From the NCBI RefSeq assembly GCF_029168945.1, contig NC_083609.1, positions 22,503,501 through 22,567,500 of the forward strand: a DNA stretch of 64,000 nt. Direction: 5' to 3'. Below, one piece after another: positions 1-11,648 of the stretch. The translations under genes and the position numbers were made by a program. The notes below the pieces were generated by a model, which did not search any database, was not told the DNA's origin, and saw only the letters and a list, made by a program, of their open reading frames with translations. Each line of letters starts with the position of its first letter. Position 1 is the stretch's first letter. Source of the stretch: Cannabis sativa. Lineage: Eukaryota; Streptophyta; Magnoliopsida; Rosales; Cannabaceae.

Positions 1-1130
1 TAAAAAATTTATATTAAAATTTTTCATTCAGATAAGTTTAATATATACAACCAGAAGAATAAAACAGAACAAAACCTTCATCCTCCTTTGACAAATTTTT
101 TTTTCTCTCTCTCTCTCTATCTATTTTTTTTTTTAATTTTCAACCTAAAACCTAGCCATCTAAGCTGCGGTAGTAGTGGGATAGAAGGAAAGCTTAAGGT
201 TTAGTTTAATTTCATTTTAAGATAAAAACAATTAGTTTTTATATAGGGGTTTCATGAATTAGAATAGTTAAGGAGGTTCTGACCTTATTGAATTATTCTC
301 GAGTAGTCATGGGACTAGTTTTGATGTTTCTTGTTGAATCTGAAGTGATTTCAAGTTAGAAATTGAGTTTGGAACTTTTTATAGCTGAAGTTTGAACATT
401 AGTGGCGTTTACCAATTAAGAGCTCGATTTAGTTTCGATTACGTAAGAATGGTTTTTTGTATCGTATTTGTGTGCCCTATGATGTTTAGAGTGGTTTGGA
501 CAGGTTTCGGTTGCGTTTTGATGAGTGTGTAAATTGAGAATTGAGAGTTTTTACCCCTACCAAACTAGTCAAGAGGTTGTTAACTGGTCAATCGATTCTT
601 GTGGAGGCAATTAATCGTTCCTCAACCGATGTACCATTTTTAGGTAGTCTCAAAAATTTGGGGATCATATTTTTACCGTAACTTTTCATTCGGGTGTCTG
701 TTTTAGACTTTCTACATACTGTTTCGAAGCTTGCAACAAGCTCTATGTTATGGTGTATATTTTAGAGCCAAAATATAAGTTTTATTTTAGTGTATTTATC
801 CTACAGGATTTTGTAAGAAACCCTAAGTTGTCATTTGTAATTGTTAAGTAGTATTTTAGGATAAACACTTATTGGTTTATTATTGTTATGACATAGGGCC
901 CGATTTCATCTATCATTATCCATGCAGGTCGGCCAACATACTTGAACCGGAACTTGAGGTAATAAAAGTATAATATACCACATGGCATGACAAGTTCTGT
1001 AAATGTCAATTGTCTGATTAGGCAATGACAATGTGACGATACTATGAATGTGAGTACCGGGCGTAGGTACAGGTTCACCTGATTAGATGATGCGATATGT
1101 TGGGCATCTTATCAGGACGAGACTCAGTTT
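1..1130 (+). mobile_element. Chromovirus LTR fragment, plus orientation (E-type)
   Basis: This stretch matches, in reverse complement, the E LTR at about 16770-18110. Shared landmarks are the block around 690-790 (cf. 17490-17600), the region with 'ggttctgacctt' near 275 (cf. 17910), and the GTACC/GGTAC hairpin near 1055-1075. The LTR start lies outside the window, so only a truncated piece is seen. It ends near 1130, where sequence of an Athila/Tat-like element begins. No coding capacity. Orientation is inferred from E, whose polypurine tract is visible. Confidence 0.75.
1003..1075 (+). repeat. Hairpin pair in LTR fragment
   Basis: Two inverted repeats are visible. The first is a TGTCA/TGACA outer stem with a TTGTCT/AGGCAA inner stem (one G.T pair) around a GATT loop at about 1004-1031. 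The second is GTACC/GGTAC at about 1055-1071. They correspond to the larger hairpin array of LTR E at 16.6-17.2 kb. Confidence 0.6.
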
Positions 1131-1139
1131 AAGGGGGAC

Positions 1140-1450
1140 ATACTGGTTTTATGGCTCATGGTGTGCTCATCACTCAGTTGGCTAAAAAATTTGGTGTTAC
1201 TCCTAGGAATGCTGATGTTCCCATTAGAGTAGGAGCCATGATTACCCCTGAGCAAGTTAAAGCTTACAAGAATTCAAAGTATTTCCCAGAGAATGTACCA
1301 CCTTAAGATGATGCACCTACAACTACACAACAAGAACCATTGATGACTTTGCCTCCTCCCATGGATCCTTGGCAACTTGTCTCTCAACCGAATGTTTCAT
1401 GCAATTTATCAGGGCGAGACTCAGTTTGAGGTAGTTAGAACGGTGAAGAT
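1140..1450 (+). pseudogene. Athila/Tat-like ORF fragment (retrotransposon)
   Basis: One frame from about 1148 reads GFMAHGVLITQLAKKFGVTP and continues into a stop after ENVPP near 1305. The style resembles the ATHILA ORF-1/'plant transposon protein' regions found between pol and the 3' LTR of Athila/Tat gypsy elements, but no motif is decisive. Coding-like text continues to 1450, where the gag-only copia element begins. The same host sequence resumes at 11649 after the target-site duplication. The words TATCAGG(A/G)CGAGACTCAG occur at both ~1112 and ~1410, a short direct repeat. Family assignment is inference. Confidence 0.4.
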
Positions 1451-1455
1451 GAATG

Positions 1456-3363
1456 TGTTGGGAATTATTTTACCAGGATCTTAGATCTACACACAAGTAT
1501 GTTTATTAACATCCTAAATATGAACTTTCTAAAACGATAAAATAAACACATATAAAGTTAAGAAAACCTTACATTGATGCAGCGGAATAAATGTCTCCTT
1601 CCACTCAGATCTCTAACCCTTGATTCCTTTTACGTAGCGAGTATAATCCAAGATGCGAGCCGAATCTCCTTCTTCTTCAAGCTTTGATCCTTCACAGTCT
1701 TCCAATCTATGATTGAGTTACTGCTTGCTGTGTGTGGGCACTTACTCTTTCACTAGGGTCACGAAAAAGATGAAGGAAAAGAGGGAGAAGTATTTCGGCC
1801 AAGGTAGAGAGTGAGGGAGGCTCAGTTTTCTGAAGAGAGAAATTTCTGTCAGAAAGGCTTATTGAAAACTTGTTTTGTGAATGAGCCATCACTTTCTATT
1901 TATAGGCAACTTACTAGGTTTAAGTTTAGAATTATTTGGCATTAAAATAATTAAAATAATAATTTGAAAAAGCCTTATAAGTGGCCGGCCATAGCTGTTG
2001 TAATGGACCCCACTTAATTTTGCAATTTTATCAAATTTTATCTCTATTTTCTCAAAAATGCCAATTTTCCAATTCTAACCTTTTAAATGCCAAAACTAAT
2101 TATTTAATAATTAAAATACATTATTAAATAATATTGTCATTTAATTTAATTATTAATTAGACATATAAAGTCTATTAATAAATAAATAAACCTAGAAAAC
2201 TCTTTTTCTTACAATTTCACCTTGCTTAGTGAAAATTCATAAAATCGGACATGGTATTTAACTTTAGAATTATAATTGATCAATCACGAATCAATTAATG
2301 AGTCTTACAACGAGAATGTTCTCAAGCTTAGAATGGGGACCATGGATGCATATCTTGAGCTTCCAATAAGTGAACCAAATTTACCAAGTAAATTCCTACT
2401 TATTAATTCTTCGTTGAATCCACTCTTAGAACTTAGAATTGCACTCTCAGACTTATATAGAGCATATTGTATGTTTCACGATACCAATATACTATCTCAT
2501 TTAACCATTGTTATAATCTTATTGTGATTTAAAGATCCTCTATATAGATGATTTACATCGAGATGGGATTTCTTCTTAGTTCTCACCCTCAATGTATTTT
2601 GCCCCTTAAAACACTTAGCTACCTGTAAATGGTGTTTAGTGATCTAATAATTAGTCACTTAAACAAGAGCTCATCCATTTACTTCTATTTGCTAAGCTCG
2701 AAGGGAATCATCACTTAACTTCTACCGATGAAAGTTTATAGATTCCATATTTATGTTCGGCACTCCCACTCGATCATACTATCATGTTCCCAAAATATAC
2801 GTATCACACGACCCAAAAGTAGGCTTAACTAATAAATCAAAGAACATGAATAGCATTCTGAGTTGAGCCCAAGCATATCGGGATTTAGATTCTTTTCAAT
2901 CTTAAGATCAACTACGATATTGACTTGGAAAGATATGTATAACGGTAAGTTTGTAATATCTTAACTTAGTTGCAATATCGGTCCGGTCAATGTATACTCC
3001 ATACATTCGAAACTAGTATACTTTACTAATGTCTGGAAAGAACATAACACTTACTCCAAGTGTAAGTACACATCATCGGCTGATTATCACATTAGTGTAA
3101 ATCCAATAACAACGATGAAACGGGGACCAAAACTTTTGATTCATATGATCACGATCACATTCCTTTGTGTTGACGATCTTTGTAATTGTGAATAAACATA
3201 TGATACGGATTTAGCGATTTTTGTGTGTATGAATGTAATAAACATATTAAACATATTAAACCATTAGCATGTAAAATTCATGCAAACATCAATCACTTCA
3301 AATTTCTTATATTGATAACTAATCGGATTGTAAAGAGTTTTATTTAGGGCATAAAACCTAACA
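1456..3363 (-). repeat. 3' LTR of gag-only copia element
   Basis: 1908 bp, bounded by TGTTGGG and CCTAACA on the plus strand. It is colinear with the LTR at 9744-11648 over its full length and highly similar. Differences are mostly CG versus CA substitutions and small indels at CTG/CAG words. The 5-bp TSD GAATG lies immediately left, at 1451-1455. Confidence 0.92.
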
Positions 3364-3380
3364 AACTCCAACTTGCACTA
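3364..3380 (-). promoter_or_regulatory. Polypurine tract of gag-only copia element
   Basis: Read on the minus strand, gtgcaagttggagtt directly precedes the 3' LTR, the usual place and style of a copia plus-strand primer tract. It is weaker than the canonical AAGTGGGAG form. Confidence 0.6.
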
Positions 3381-4975
3381 ATATAAAACAAGCGCAAATA
3401 GGTCAATCGATGTCTTGATCTTCGGATCAAGTGTAGTATATTTGAATCCACCCAAACTGGAAACTAGTTCATAAATACTCTTATGAAACATCCTTTACTA
3501 TATGCTTTACTCATCGAGAATCTGAAATCTTTCTTGTTTAAAAGTACATACGAATTAACGAGAGGACATATCTCTCATATTTTAAAATATGTAATTGAGA
3601 TAATACGGTGTAGACTTTTCTTCGGTGATATAACTTTACGAGTATTTTCGAATAGACCAAGTTATAGTTCTTCTACGAGTAGAGCTTGAATTATTATACA
3701 ATAATTCACTCCACCCCCAAAGTAAGCACCATCTTAAGAATTTCGAAATTAGATGGTGTGATACAAAGACAAACGATACACGAGTTCCTTAATATACGAC
3801 ACATAGATCACTTTCATAAATCCTTCTTGAATATCTTCTAATGTTCCTATTTGATTACATCTCGGATAGCTCCCACTCAATAGCGAGATGTACGGTTAAA
3901 TAATACTTTTAACCTGCGATTGTTTAGAGAGTTACCTAGTTGTGACTTTTGTATTAGTACGAAACTTTAAGTCAAGACTAAGTCATCAACATAGCAGACT
4001 AGTATTTGAAGTGAAAAATACATGCCAGAGATAAAGTAATCAAAATTAAGATACCATCAAATTTTATGAGGATTAAGATTTCTTGGTTCAAGTCATTCGA
4101 ATGGACTGAACTAGAGTTCTTTATCTTATTCTCATAATTCTGATAAGCTATATCTATCCACGTGAATGGATAGATTTGCTTTTCAGTAGTGTTCTTAAGT
4201 ACCTATCACAATTATCAACCTAATGAAGATGGGTATAGAACTTTAAAATTCTCCCACTCAATTAAGGTAGTGTGAAACTTTAACAAAGAACTTTCAAAGG
4301 TATCATACTTTTACTTACAACGGTAAAACGAAATGGAACATACAATCAAGATCAAGAATTTATATTGACAATAGTGACTCATTATATTACTTCTATGTTT
4401 AAACAATATATGTGTTTCATAGGGAATTGTGGAATAGACTCCACCTAAGAATATACATATAGGGTACTATGGAAAATCTCCACCCTAAGTATATAGAGAT
4501 TATGATCCACCCCTAAAGGTTGTAAAGATCATGATTCTGTAATGATAGAGTTTATGTGGAGTTGAATACTATCCGAGTTCATTAGATATAAAAGATCGTT
4601 GAGCTGCATAGTTTTCTTAACTTTTCTCCACCTATCATATCATAAGATCCTTTTATTAAACAAATTCTTAATAATTGTATGAGAATTAACAATTATTGAT
4701 AAACATAGAAATAATTTCTAGTGTTTATATAATATAACTCTATGAAGAGTTGTAAATATTATAGAATTTGCATCAATAATAAAAACACTTACACATACAA
4801 ACATATAAATATAATGTGGTAATAATTGATGAAGATAAAAATAAATGAAGCTCAATCTCATAATTTGCAATAGTGAATTTCGAAAATAAAACTTTATTAA
4901 TAAAAAAAAATATTGCAACAATATGAGAGAAACAGGGATAAATATCCCTAAATAAAATTTGAAATCCAAATTGTT
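3381..4975 (-). other. 3' non-coding internal region of gag-only element
   Basis: About 1.6 kb with no convincing coding sequence on either strand, lying where pol would be in an autonomous copia element. Short repeated words such as 'ctcccactcaa' and 'ccaccc(c)taa' recur. No captured gene is recognised. Confidence 0.6.
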
Positions 4976-5159
4976 TTAAACTAAAACAATTAATTCAAAT
5001 TGAAGAGCTTCATCTTCATACGCAGACGATTTTACCCTTTGGTCCGGCTTTACGATCGAGAGGCGAATTGAGTTCAAGTAGTTTGGGCTATCGAGAAGAA
5101 AATAAACAAAGTTTAGTCCAGAATCATAAATCCAATTGGATAATAATTCACTAAAACTT
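4976..5159 (-). pseudogene. Possible protease stub after gag
   Basis: Downstream of Gag, another minus-strand frame reads WIYDSG, which resembles the copia aspartic-protease start (W-I-x-D-S-G-A). The expected A-T-N-H continuation is missing and the frame soon loses similarity. If real, it is the deletion point of pol: everything from protease to RNase H is gone. The match is six residues only, so chance is possible. Confidence 0.35.
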
Positions 5160-6003
5160 TTAAAGTTTATTAATGGAAATACCTTGTTTCTTTGCAAGAA
5201 GTTTAGGACATTGGGGTTTCCAATGACCTTTTTCATTGCAGTGGAAACACTTTCCTTTAAGTGTAGCATCACCGGAAGGAGCAGCCTTTTTCATGGCTTT
5301 TGCTCGCTTCTTGGTGTTCTTCCACTTCTTCTTCGATTTGGGCTTTGAAGCAGAGGCAACATTTGCTTCAGGTTTTATCGTCCCATTACCATTACCAGGA
5401 TGAGGTTTACTCCCTTTCTTCTTGGGTCCTCCAATCAAATTTTCATAAGTTTGAAGGTCATTGAAAGTCAATTTCCTTCTTATTCATGACATAATTTGAT
5501 GTATATGGTAGAAATGCTGGAGTCAGGCTATTCAAGATAAGACTAACTTGAGTAGCACTGTCCATTTCAGCACCATGATCCTGGGCTTCTTGGAAATAAC
5601 TGGACATGAGGAGGACATGATCACGCACGTTTTGATGAGGTTCCATCCGTGCGTTAATGTACTTCTTAGTTGCGTCAAAGCGTGACTGAAGTGATGCCTT
5701 ACCTAATAGCTCATTTAACTTCGTCATAACTTCGACGACCTTCTCGGTTTTAAGCCAGGAGTTTTGAGGTGTCGACCATGCTAGAAAGCATAAAGTATAG
5801 AGCTTTGTCATTTGCCTTACGCAACGCTCATACTTTTCTTTCACAGCTTTGGATGCATTATCCCCAGGCACTTCAGGTGACGGCTCAGTTAAAACAAACA
5901 AGGCACTTTCTCCTATGAGAGCAATATTAATGTTCTCATTCCATTTATTAAAGTTAGATCCATTCAGCTTGTTTTCAGTCAACAGTGATAACATGGGATT
6001 CAT
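5160..6003 (-). pseudogene. gag: Gag polyprotein (copia), one frameshift
   Basis: Starts at the ATG at 6003 (MNPMLSLL...) and runs 181 residues in one frame. It then continues after a one-base shift near 5465-5480 into a second frame (5160-5471), ending ...KKQGISINKL. The first part has the plant copia Gag layout: FNKWNENI, RFDATKKYINARM, VRDHVLLMSSYF and ILNSLTPAFLPYTSNY. The second carries GGPKKKGSKP, a lysine-rich stretch and one CCHC zinc knuckle, CFHCNEKGHWKPQC. Gag forms the virus-like particle and packages element RNA in the cytoplasm. The shift falls in an A-rich run (GGAAATTG) and looks like a single inserted base, either a mutation or a sequencing error. Apart from it the frame is remarkably clean. 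Confidence 0.88.
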
Positions 6004-6385
6004 TTTGACAAAACATGATACTACAAAATAATAGAAATCAACAAATAGAAATTAAATAATGGTTTAACACACAAAATCAATTCAGAAATTATAAGCACAT
6101 AGCAAGTAGGAATGATATGAGAAAATACTTAAAAAAAAAATCAATCCTAAATAATTTCCAAGGTTTTCAACAAGGCGATATCGAGTTAATCCAGTTTAGG
6201 CGAGAGTCAAAGAAACTATCATCCATTGAATAGAGTTGTCGGCTCATCTAAAATGTTAAACATTCTAGCAACCTTTTATTCGATCAGATCGAATCCAGCG
6301 TTGTCCCGTTTAGGCGAGAGTCAAGGCTATTCTATCTTATGAGCTTCTACCATTGTTTCGCAATTTGCAAGTCAAATATGGTCGC

Positions 6386-6488
6386 CACCATTAGGGTGAT
6401 CTATACCATATAAAACACTTACAAACCACTTATCATGCGAGATTAAACGGTGCGAAATTGCTAATGAACGTTCCTCCATTAGGGAGGA
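6386..6488 (-). repeat. Twin hairpins with identical ATTAG loop
   Basis: CACC-ATTAG-GGTG at 6386-6398 and TCCTCC-ATTAG-GGAGGA at 6472-6488 share the loop but have different, fully paired stems. They lie about 470 bp upstream of the gag start on the element's sense strand. Confidence 0.55.
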
Positions 6489-8094
6489 TTACTCACTAAA
6501 ACAAACGCGGTGTAAAACCCACAATGGAGATCGAATATCTTAATAATAATAAAGCTCATTGTTTAAAATGTATTTTCTTATTATTCTAATAAATAAATCT
6601 CATTAAATTCTATTTAAGAATTAAAATTCAAAAATAATAATTTAATATAATATTTATAAAATTATACTAGATGGTGATTGAAATAAAATTAATTATTTCC
6701 ATCTTAGTAATAATCTTAAATATAAATATTAAGGAAATTAATTTAAGTTGAATTAAATAAATAATTAGCAACTTAAAAATTTCTTTTGAGAATATATTTA
6801 TTGGGTTTCGAAAAATTAAAGTATATAAAAATACAATTTTCGAAAATAATAAAAATAGAAAAGAAATACTTCAAGCAAAAATATCACCTATCTAGATTTT
6901 CTTTTGACTAGTTAATTCAATTTCTAATAATATATATATATTTTAAATTCATTTATTTTTAAATTAATCAATTAAATGAAAAAATCATTGACTTGAGTTG
7001 GTCCAAGAATTAATTAAAATAAATAATTAATTTACAACTCAATCTATTTTTCAAAAAAAAATTCGAAAATATTGCATAATTAAAATGCAAATTTCGAAAT
7101 TGATTAATAAAATAAAGAAAAATATATATATTGAAAATTATTTAAATTTAAGTTGAAAAATTAAATTTCAACCTAAAAATAATTTTCTATTTAATTAAGT
7201 GTCATGAAAAATCAATAAATATTTAAGTATCATTATTAAAATCAACTTAGATATTTAGATTTTTCAAATTAATTAAATGTATTAAATTCAAGAAATAATA
7301 ATTAAGTGTAAAGAAGGCTTAATTATTTATTTCTATTTAATACTAGGAAAAATATACTTAATAAAATTGTACCAAAATTAATTATTTAAATAATTAATTT
7401 CACAAAAGTATAATATTTTCCTATTTAAATATTAGAAATAATAAGTAGTCTAGAAATTACTATCTAGAAAATATCTTATTTGACTAAGTATCTTTTTCAA
7501 AATTTGAAAAATATCTAATTTAAGTTGTATAGAAAAAATCTAAAACTTAAATAATTTCAAATCTAGATTTAATTAAATATCACAAATTAAGTTGTAACCA
7601 CTTAATTTGAAGATATCTTTTAAAGTTAATATTTGAAAAGATATTAACCAAAAAATATCTAAGATATTTCATTTCAAGTTAATATTTGAAAAGATATTAA
7701 TCTTAAAAAATATCTTAAGAATCTTTAAAAACTAATGCCTAAGATTCCTCAACTTGATTTAAAATTTAAATCAAATATTCAAATTTAAGTTAGTTAAGAA
7801 AAATCAGTTGATACAACTAATTTATAACTTAAATAGGAATATTTAATTAAATAAGCTCCAGAAAGAATCTTAGTTAGTTAAAATTCTATATTTAATTAAA
7901 TACAAGAAAAATACAAATAGTTTGTCTAGAAATAATATCTAAAACTAAAAGTGTTTTTCTTAAAAATTAACTTTAAAATATTAAAATGAAAATAAATTTT
8001 CATATATTTTAAAAGTTAATTATGTTGCTAATTCAATTTTATTAGGTCAAACTAATATAATTAACCTAGTACAGTTATTCAAATCAGGCAAATG

Positions 8095-8186
8095 GGCCTT
8101 CACAATTGGGGTAGTTCATGTGAGGGGGTCTTGGGTTCGGTATGTCGTACCCAACTCTATGGCACCCAAACTCTCACCTGAAGGCC
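8095..8186 (-). repeat. Nested stem-loop island in leader
   Basis: Three concentric inverted repeats are present: GGCCTTCA (8095-8102)/TGAAGGCC (8179-8186), GTGAG (8120-8124)/CTCAC (8173-8177) and TTGGGT (8131-8136)/ACCCAA (8149-8154). GC content is far above the flanks. Confidence 0.6.
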
Positions 8187-8984
8187 ACGAAAAGAGAGGA
8201 ATTTAACCTTAAAATGAATAAGCATTATTAATTGAATAGGTCCAAAACTAAATGGACCTAAATAAAATCTATCATGGTGTGACATTTTATTTAGCAACAA
8301 CTTTATATGTATCTATATTAAAACAAAATAAACATATAGGCTCACACGGGCACACTTTGGATGGATCATATGTCATGTTCTAGGTCATACACGGATGAAA
8401 GAAGATTGTAAAATTTTTTGTTACAAATTATTAACTTGACCGAGGAGCCATCGGATCATTAGATCGGCAAAAAGTAACCATGGCTATTTGCAATCAAGTA
8501 ATAATAGGTTTTTAAAACTTACAAACAAGCTAAAAACACATACTCATGTAAAGGTTAAATTTGGATAGTTGGAAGTAGGATTTATTTAATTTTAAATAAA
8601 TAATTTCGAAAAAAAAATAAATAATTAAAAAAAATATTTTAATTAATTTCGAAAAATAAAAAAAATTTAAAATTTCGAAATTATTTTTAAAAATAAATAT
8701 TTAAAATTAAACCTACTATTTGAAAAATTAGGTTTCAACCAACCTAAATATCATTTCAAAATTTGCTAACTACTTTTAAAAATTAAATGTTATTTTAAAA
8801 ATAAAAATTAAATAAAAATTAGAAAAGATAAATAAAATATCTTTTCAGATTTTAAATTTAATTTAAATAAATAAAATAACAAAATTTAAAAAATTAGCAA
8901 AATATCTTATATCTATTTAAAATTACATGATTATAAATATCTTATTTTAAATTTAAATAAGGTCAAAATATCTAAAAAGATTTA

Positions 8985-9165
8985 AAAAATTTTAATAGAT
9001 TAGATATTTTTAAAATATCTTAAAAGATAGGATATTTTTAAATATCTTAAAAGATATTATAAATATCTTTAAAAGATATTATAAATATCTTTAAAAGATA
9101 AGATATTTTTAAATATCTTAAAAGATATTATAAATATCTTAAAAAATATTTTAAATATCCAAAAA
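8985..9165. repeat. Degenerate palindromic AT array
   Basis: About seven imperfect copies of a ~21-bp word built on AAATATCTT(A)AAAGATATT, each nearly self-complementary. It lies in the copia leader. Confidence 0.6.
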
Positions 9166-9726
9166 AAATCTGACCTTAAATTTTAAAAAAAAATATAATC
9201 AAATTTAAAAATAAGATAGATTTTTAAGCAAAAAGATAAATACTAGTTCTATTCAAATTCAAATTACACTAATATCTTGAATTAAATTAAAAAAAAATTA
9301 AATTAATTCAAAATGATAATTAGAATTGAATTAGGAATAGTAATAGTATATATATAAAACCATACAAAAAATTGGAAGTTAATTCCATGAAAAAGTATGA
9401 AAAATTGAAGAAAATTGAAAAAATTCGAAACTGTACGGACAGTTCTGCGATCGCGAAAGCTATCGGCAGTAGATTTTGTCAAATCTTCAAAAAATCATAA
9501 CTAATTCAAATAAAATCCAAATTGAGTTCTGTAAAAGGCTAACTTGCTTAATTTTTTTCCATACTATCCAATAAAAATAATTCCAGAACCGAAATAACAA
9601 TTATTTTTCACAAAAATTTCATAATCATCAATCAATCATCAAATAACACTCAATACAACATGATACCCAAAGAACATACAAACAATCGTTTTAAAGTCCA
9701 AATTACATGCAAGTAAATCAATTACC

Positions 9727-9741
9727 ATGGCTCTGAGGCCA
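9727..9741 (-). promoter_or_regulatory. Primer binding site, initiator tRNA-Met type
   Basis: On the minus strand, two bases after the 5' LTR, the sequence reads TGGCCTCAGAGCCAT. This is the plant tRNA-iMet PBS (TGGTATCAGAGC) with two changes. It fixes the element's orientation as minus. Confidence 0.8.
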
Positions 9742-9743
9742 GT

Positions 9744-11648
9744 TGTTAGGAATTATTTTACCAGGATCTTAGATCTACTCACAAGTATGTTTATTAACAT
9801 CCTAAATATGAACTTTCTAAAACGATAAAATAAACACATATAAAGTTAAGAAAACCTTACATTGATGCAGCGGAATAAATGTCTCCTTCCACTCAGATCT
9901 CTAACCCTTGATTCCTTTACGTAGCGAGTATAATCAAGATCGAGCCGAATCTCCTTCTTAACTGCTTTGATCCTTCACGGTCTTCCAATCTATGATTGAG
10001 TTACGCTTCTTGTGTGTGGGCACTTACTCTTTCACTAGGGTCACGAAAAAGATGAAGGAAAAGAGGGAGAAGTATTTCGGCCAAGGTAGAGAGTGAGGGA
10101 GGCTCAGTTTTCTGAAGAGAGAAATTTCTGTCAGAAAGGCTTATTGAAAACTTGTTTTGTGAATGAGCCATCACTTTCTATTTATAGGCAACTTACTAGG
10201 TTTAAGTTTAGAATTATTTGGCATTAAAATAATTAAAATAATAATTTGAAAAAGCCTTATAAGTGGCCGGCCATAGGTGTTGTAATGGGCCCCACTTAAT
10301 TTTGCAATTTTATCAAATTTTATCTCTATTTTTTCAAAAATGCCAATTTTCCAATTCTAACCTTTTAAATGCCAAAACTAATTATTTAATAATTAAAATA
10401 CATTATTAAATAATATTGTCATTTAATTTAATTATTAATTAGACATATAAAGTCTATTAATAAATAAATAAACCTAGAAAACTCTTTTCCTTACAATTTC
10501 ACCCACAACGAAGTGAAAATTCATAAAATCGGACATAGTCTAACTTTAGAATTATAATTGATCAATCACGAATCGATTAATGAGTCTTACAAGCGAGAAT
10601 GTTCTCAACTAGAATGGGGACCATGGATCTATATGCTGAGCTTCCAATAAGTGAACCAAATTTACCAAGTAAATTCACAGCATTAATTCTTCGTTGAATC
10701 CTTTCTTAGAACATAGAATTGCACTCTCAGACTTATATAGAGCATATTGTATGTTTCACGATACCAATATACTATCTCATTTAACCATTGTTATAATCTT
10801 ATTGTGATTTAAAGATCCTCTATATAGATGATTTACATCGAGATGGGATTTCTTTACCGTTCTCACCCCTCAATGTATTTTGCCCCTTAAAACACTTAGC
10901 TACCTGTAAATGGTGTTTAGTGGTCTAATAATTAGTCAGTTAAACAAGAGCTCATCCATTTACTTCTATTTGCTAAGCTCGAAGGGAATCATCACTTAAC
11001 TTCTATACACCAGTAGAAGCTATAGATTCCATATTTATGTTCAGCACTCCCACTCAATCATACTATCATGTTCCCAAAATATACGTATCACCCTGACCCA
11101 AAAGTAGGCTTAACTAATAAATCAAAGAACATGAATAGCATTCCTGAGTTGAGCCCAAGCATATCAGGATTTAGATTCTTTTCAATCTTAAGATCAACTA
11201 CTGATATTGACTTGGAAAGATATGTATAACGGTAAGTTTGTAATATCTTAACTTAGTTGCAATATCGGTCCAGTCCAATGTATACTCCATACATTCGAAA
11301 CTAGTATACTTTACTAATGTCCTGGAAAGAACATAACACTTACTCCAAGTGTAAGTACACATCATCGCTGATTATCACATTAGTGTAAATCCAATAACAC
11401 TGATGAAACAGGGACCAAAACTTTTGATTCATATGATCACAATCACATTCCACTGTGTTGACGATACTGTAATTGTGAATAAACATATGATGGAGTTTAG
11501 CGATTTTGTGTGTATGAATGTAATAAACATATTAAACATATTAAACCATTAGCATGTAAAATTCATGCAAACATCAATCACTTCAAATTTCTTATATTGA
11601 TAACTAATCAGATTGTAAAGAGTTTTATTTAGGGCATAAAACCTAACA
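9744..11648 (-). repeat. 5' LTR of gag-only copia element
   Basis: 1905 bp, TGTTAGG...CCTAACA on the plus strand, followed by the TSD GAATG at 11649-11653. It is full length and colinear with 1456-3363. Confidence 0.92.

Larger units (their letters stand above)
6004..9726 (-). other. Long AT-rich leader of gag-only element
   Basis: 3.7 kb between PBS and gag with no ORF of note and very low GC. Two islands break the pattern: 6170-6540, with repeated 'tttaggcgagagtcaa' at ~6196 and ~6309 and twin hairpins, and 8085-8200, a nested stem-loop. The stretch 8985-9165 is a degenerate array of 'aaatatcttaaaagatat'-type palindromes. Long leaders are usual in non-autonomous LTR elements and may hold packaging signals; that function is inferred here. 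Confidence 0.7.
1456..11648 (-). mobile_element. Gag-only Ty1/copia-type LTR retrotransposon (TR-GAG-like)
   Basis: A complete element by structure, read on the minus strand. It has LTRs at 9744-11648 (5') and 1456-3363 (3'), a perfect 5-bp TSD GAATG (1451-1455 and 11649-11653), a PBS-like site at 9727-9741, and purine-rich sequence next to the 3' LTR. The only protein clearly recognised is Gag (5160-6003). Integrase, reverse transcriptase and RNase H are absent, leaving a 3.7-kb non-coding leader and ~1.6 kb of 3' non-coding DNA. This architecture is that of non-autonomous gag-carrying elements, which depend on a relative for pol. A solo LTR (27334-29219) and a partial LTR (39229-40403) of the family lie elsewhere in the window. 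Confidence 0.9.

Noticed and set aside
869..1078. 69-residue minus-strand frame
   Set aside because: Antisense to the chromovirus LTR fragment; no domain.
2276..2527. 83-residue frame in the copia LTR
   Set aside because: Lies in a non-coding LTR and is not kept in the other LTR copies.
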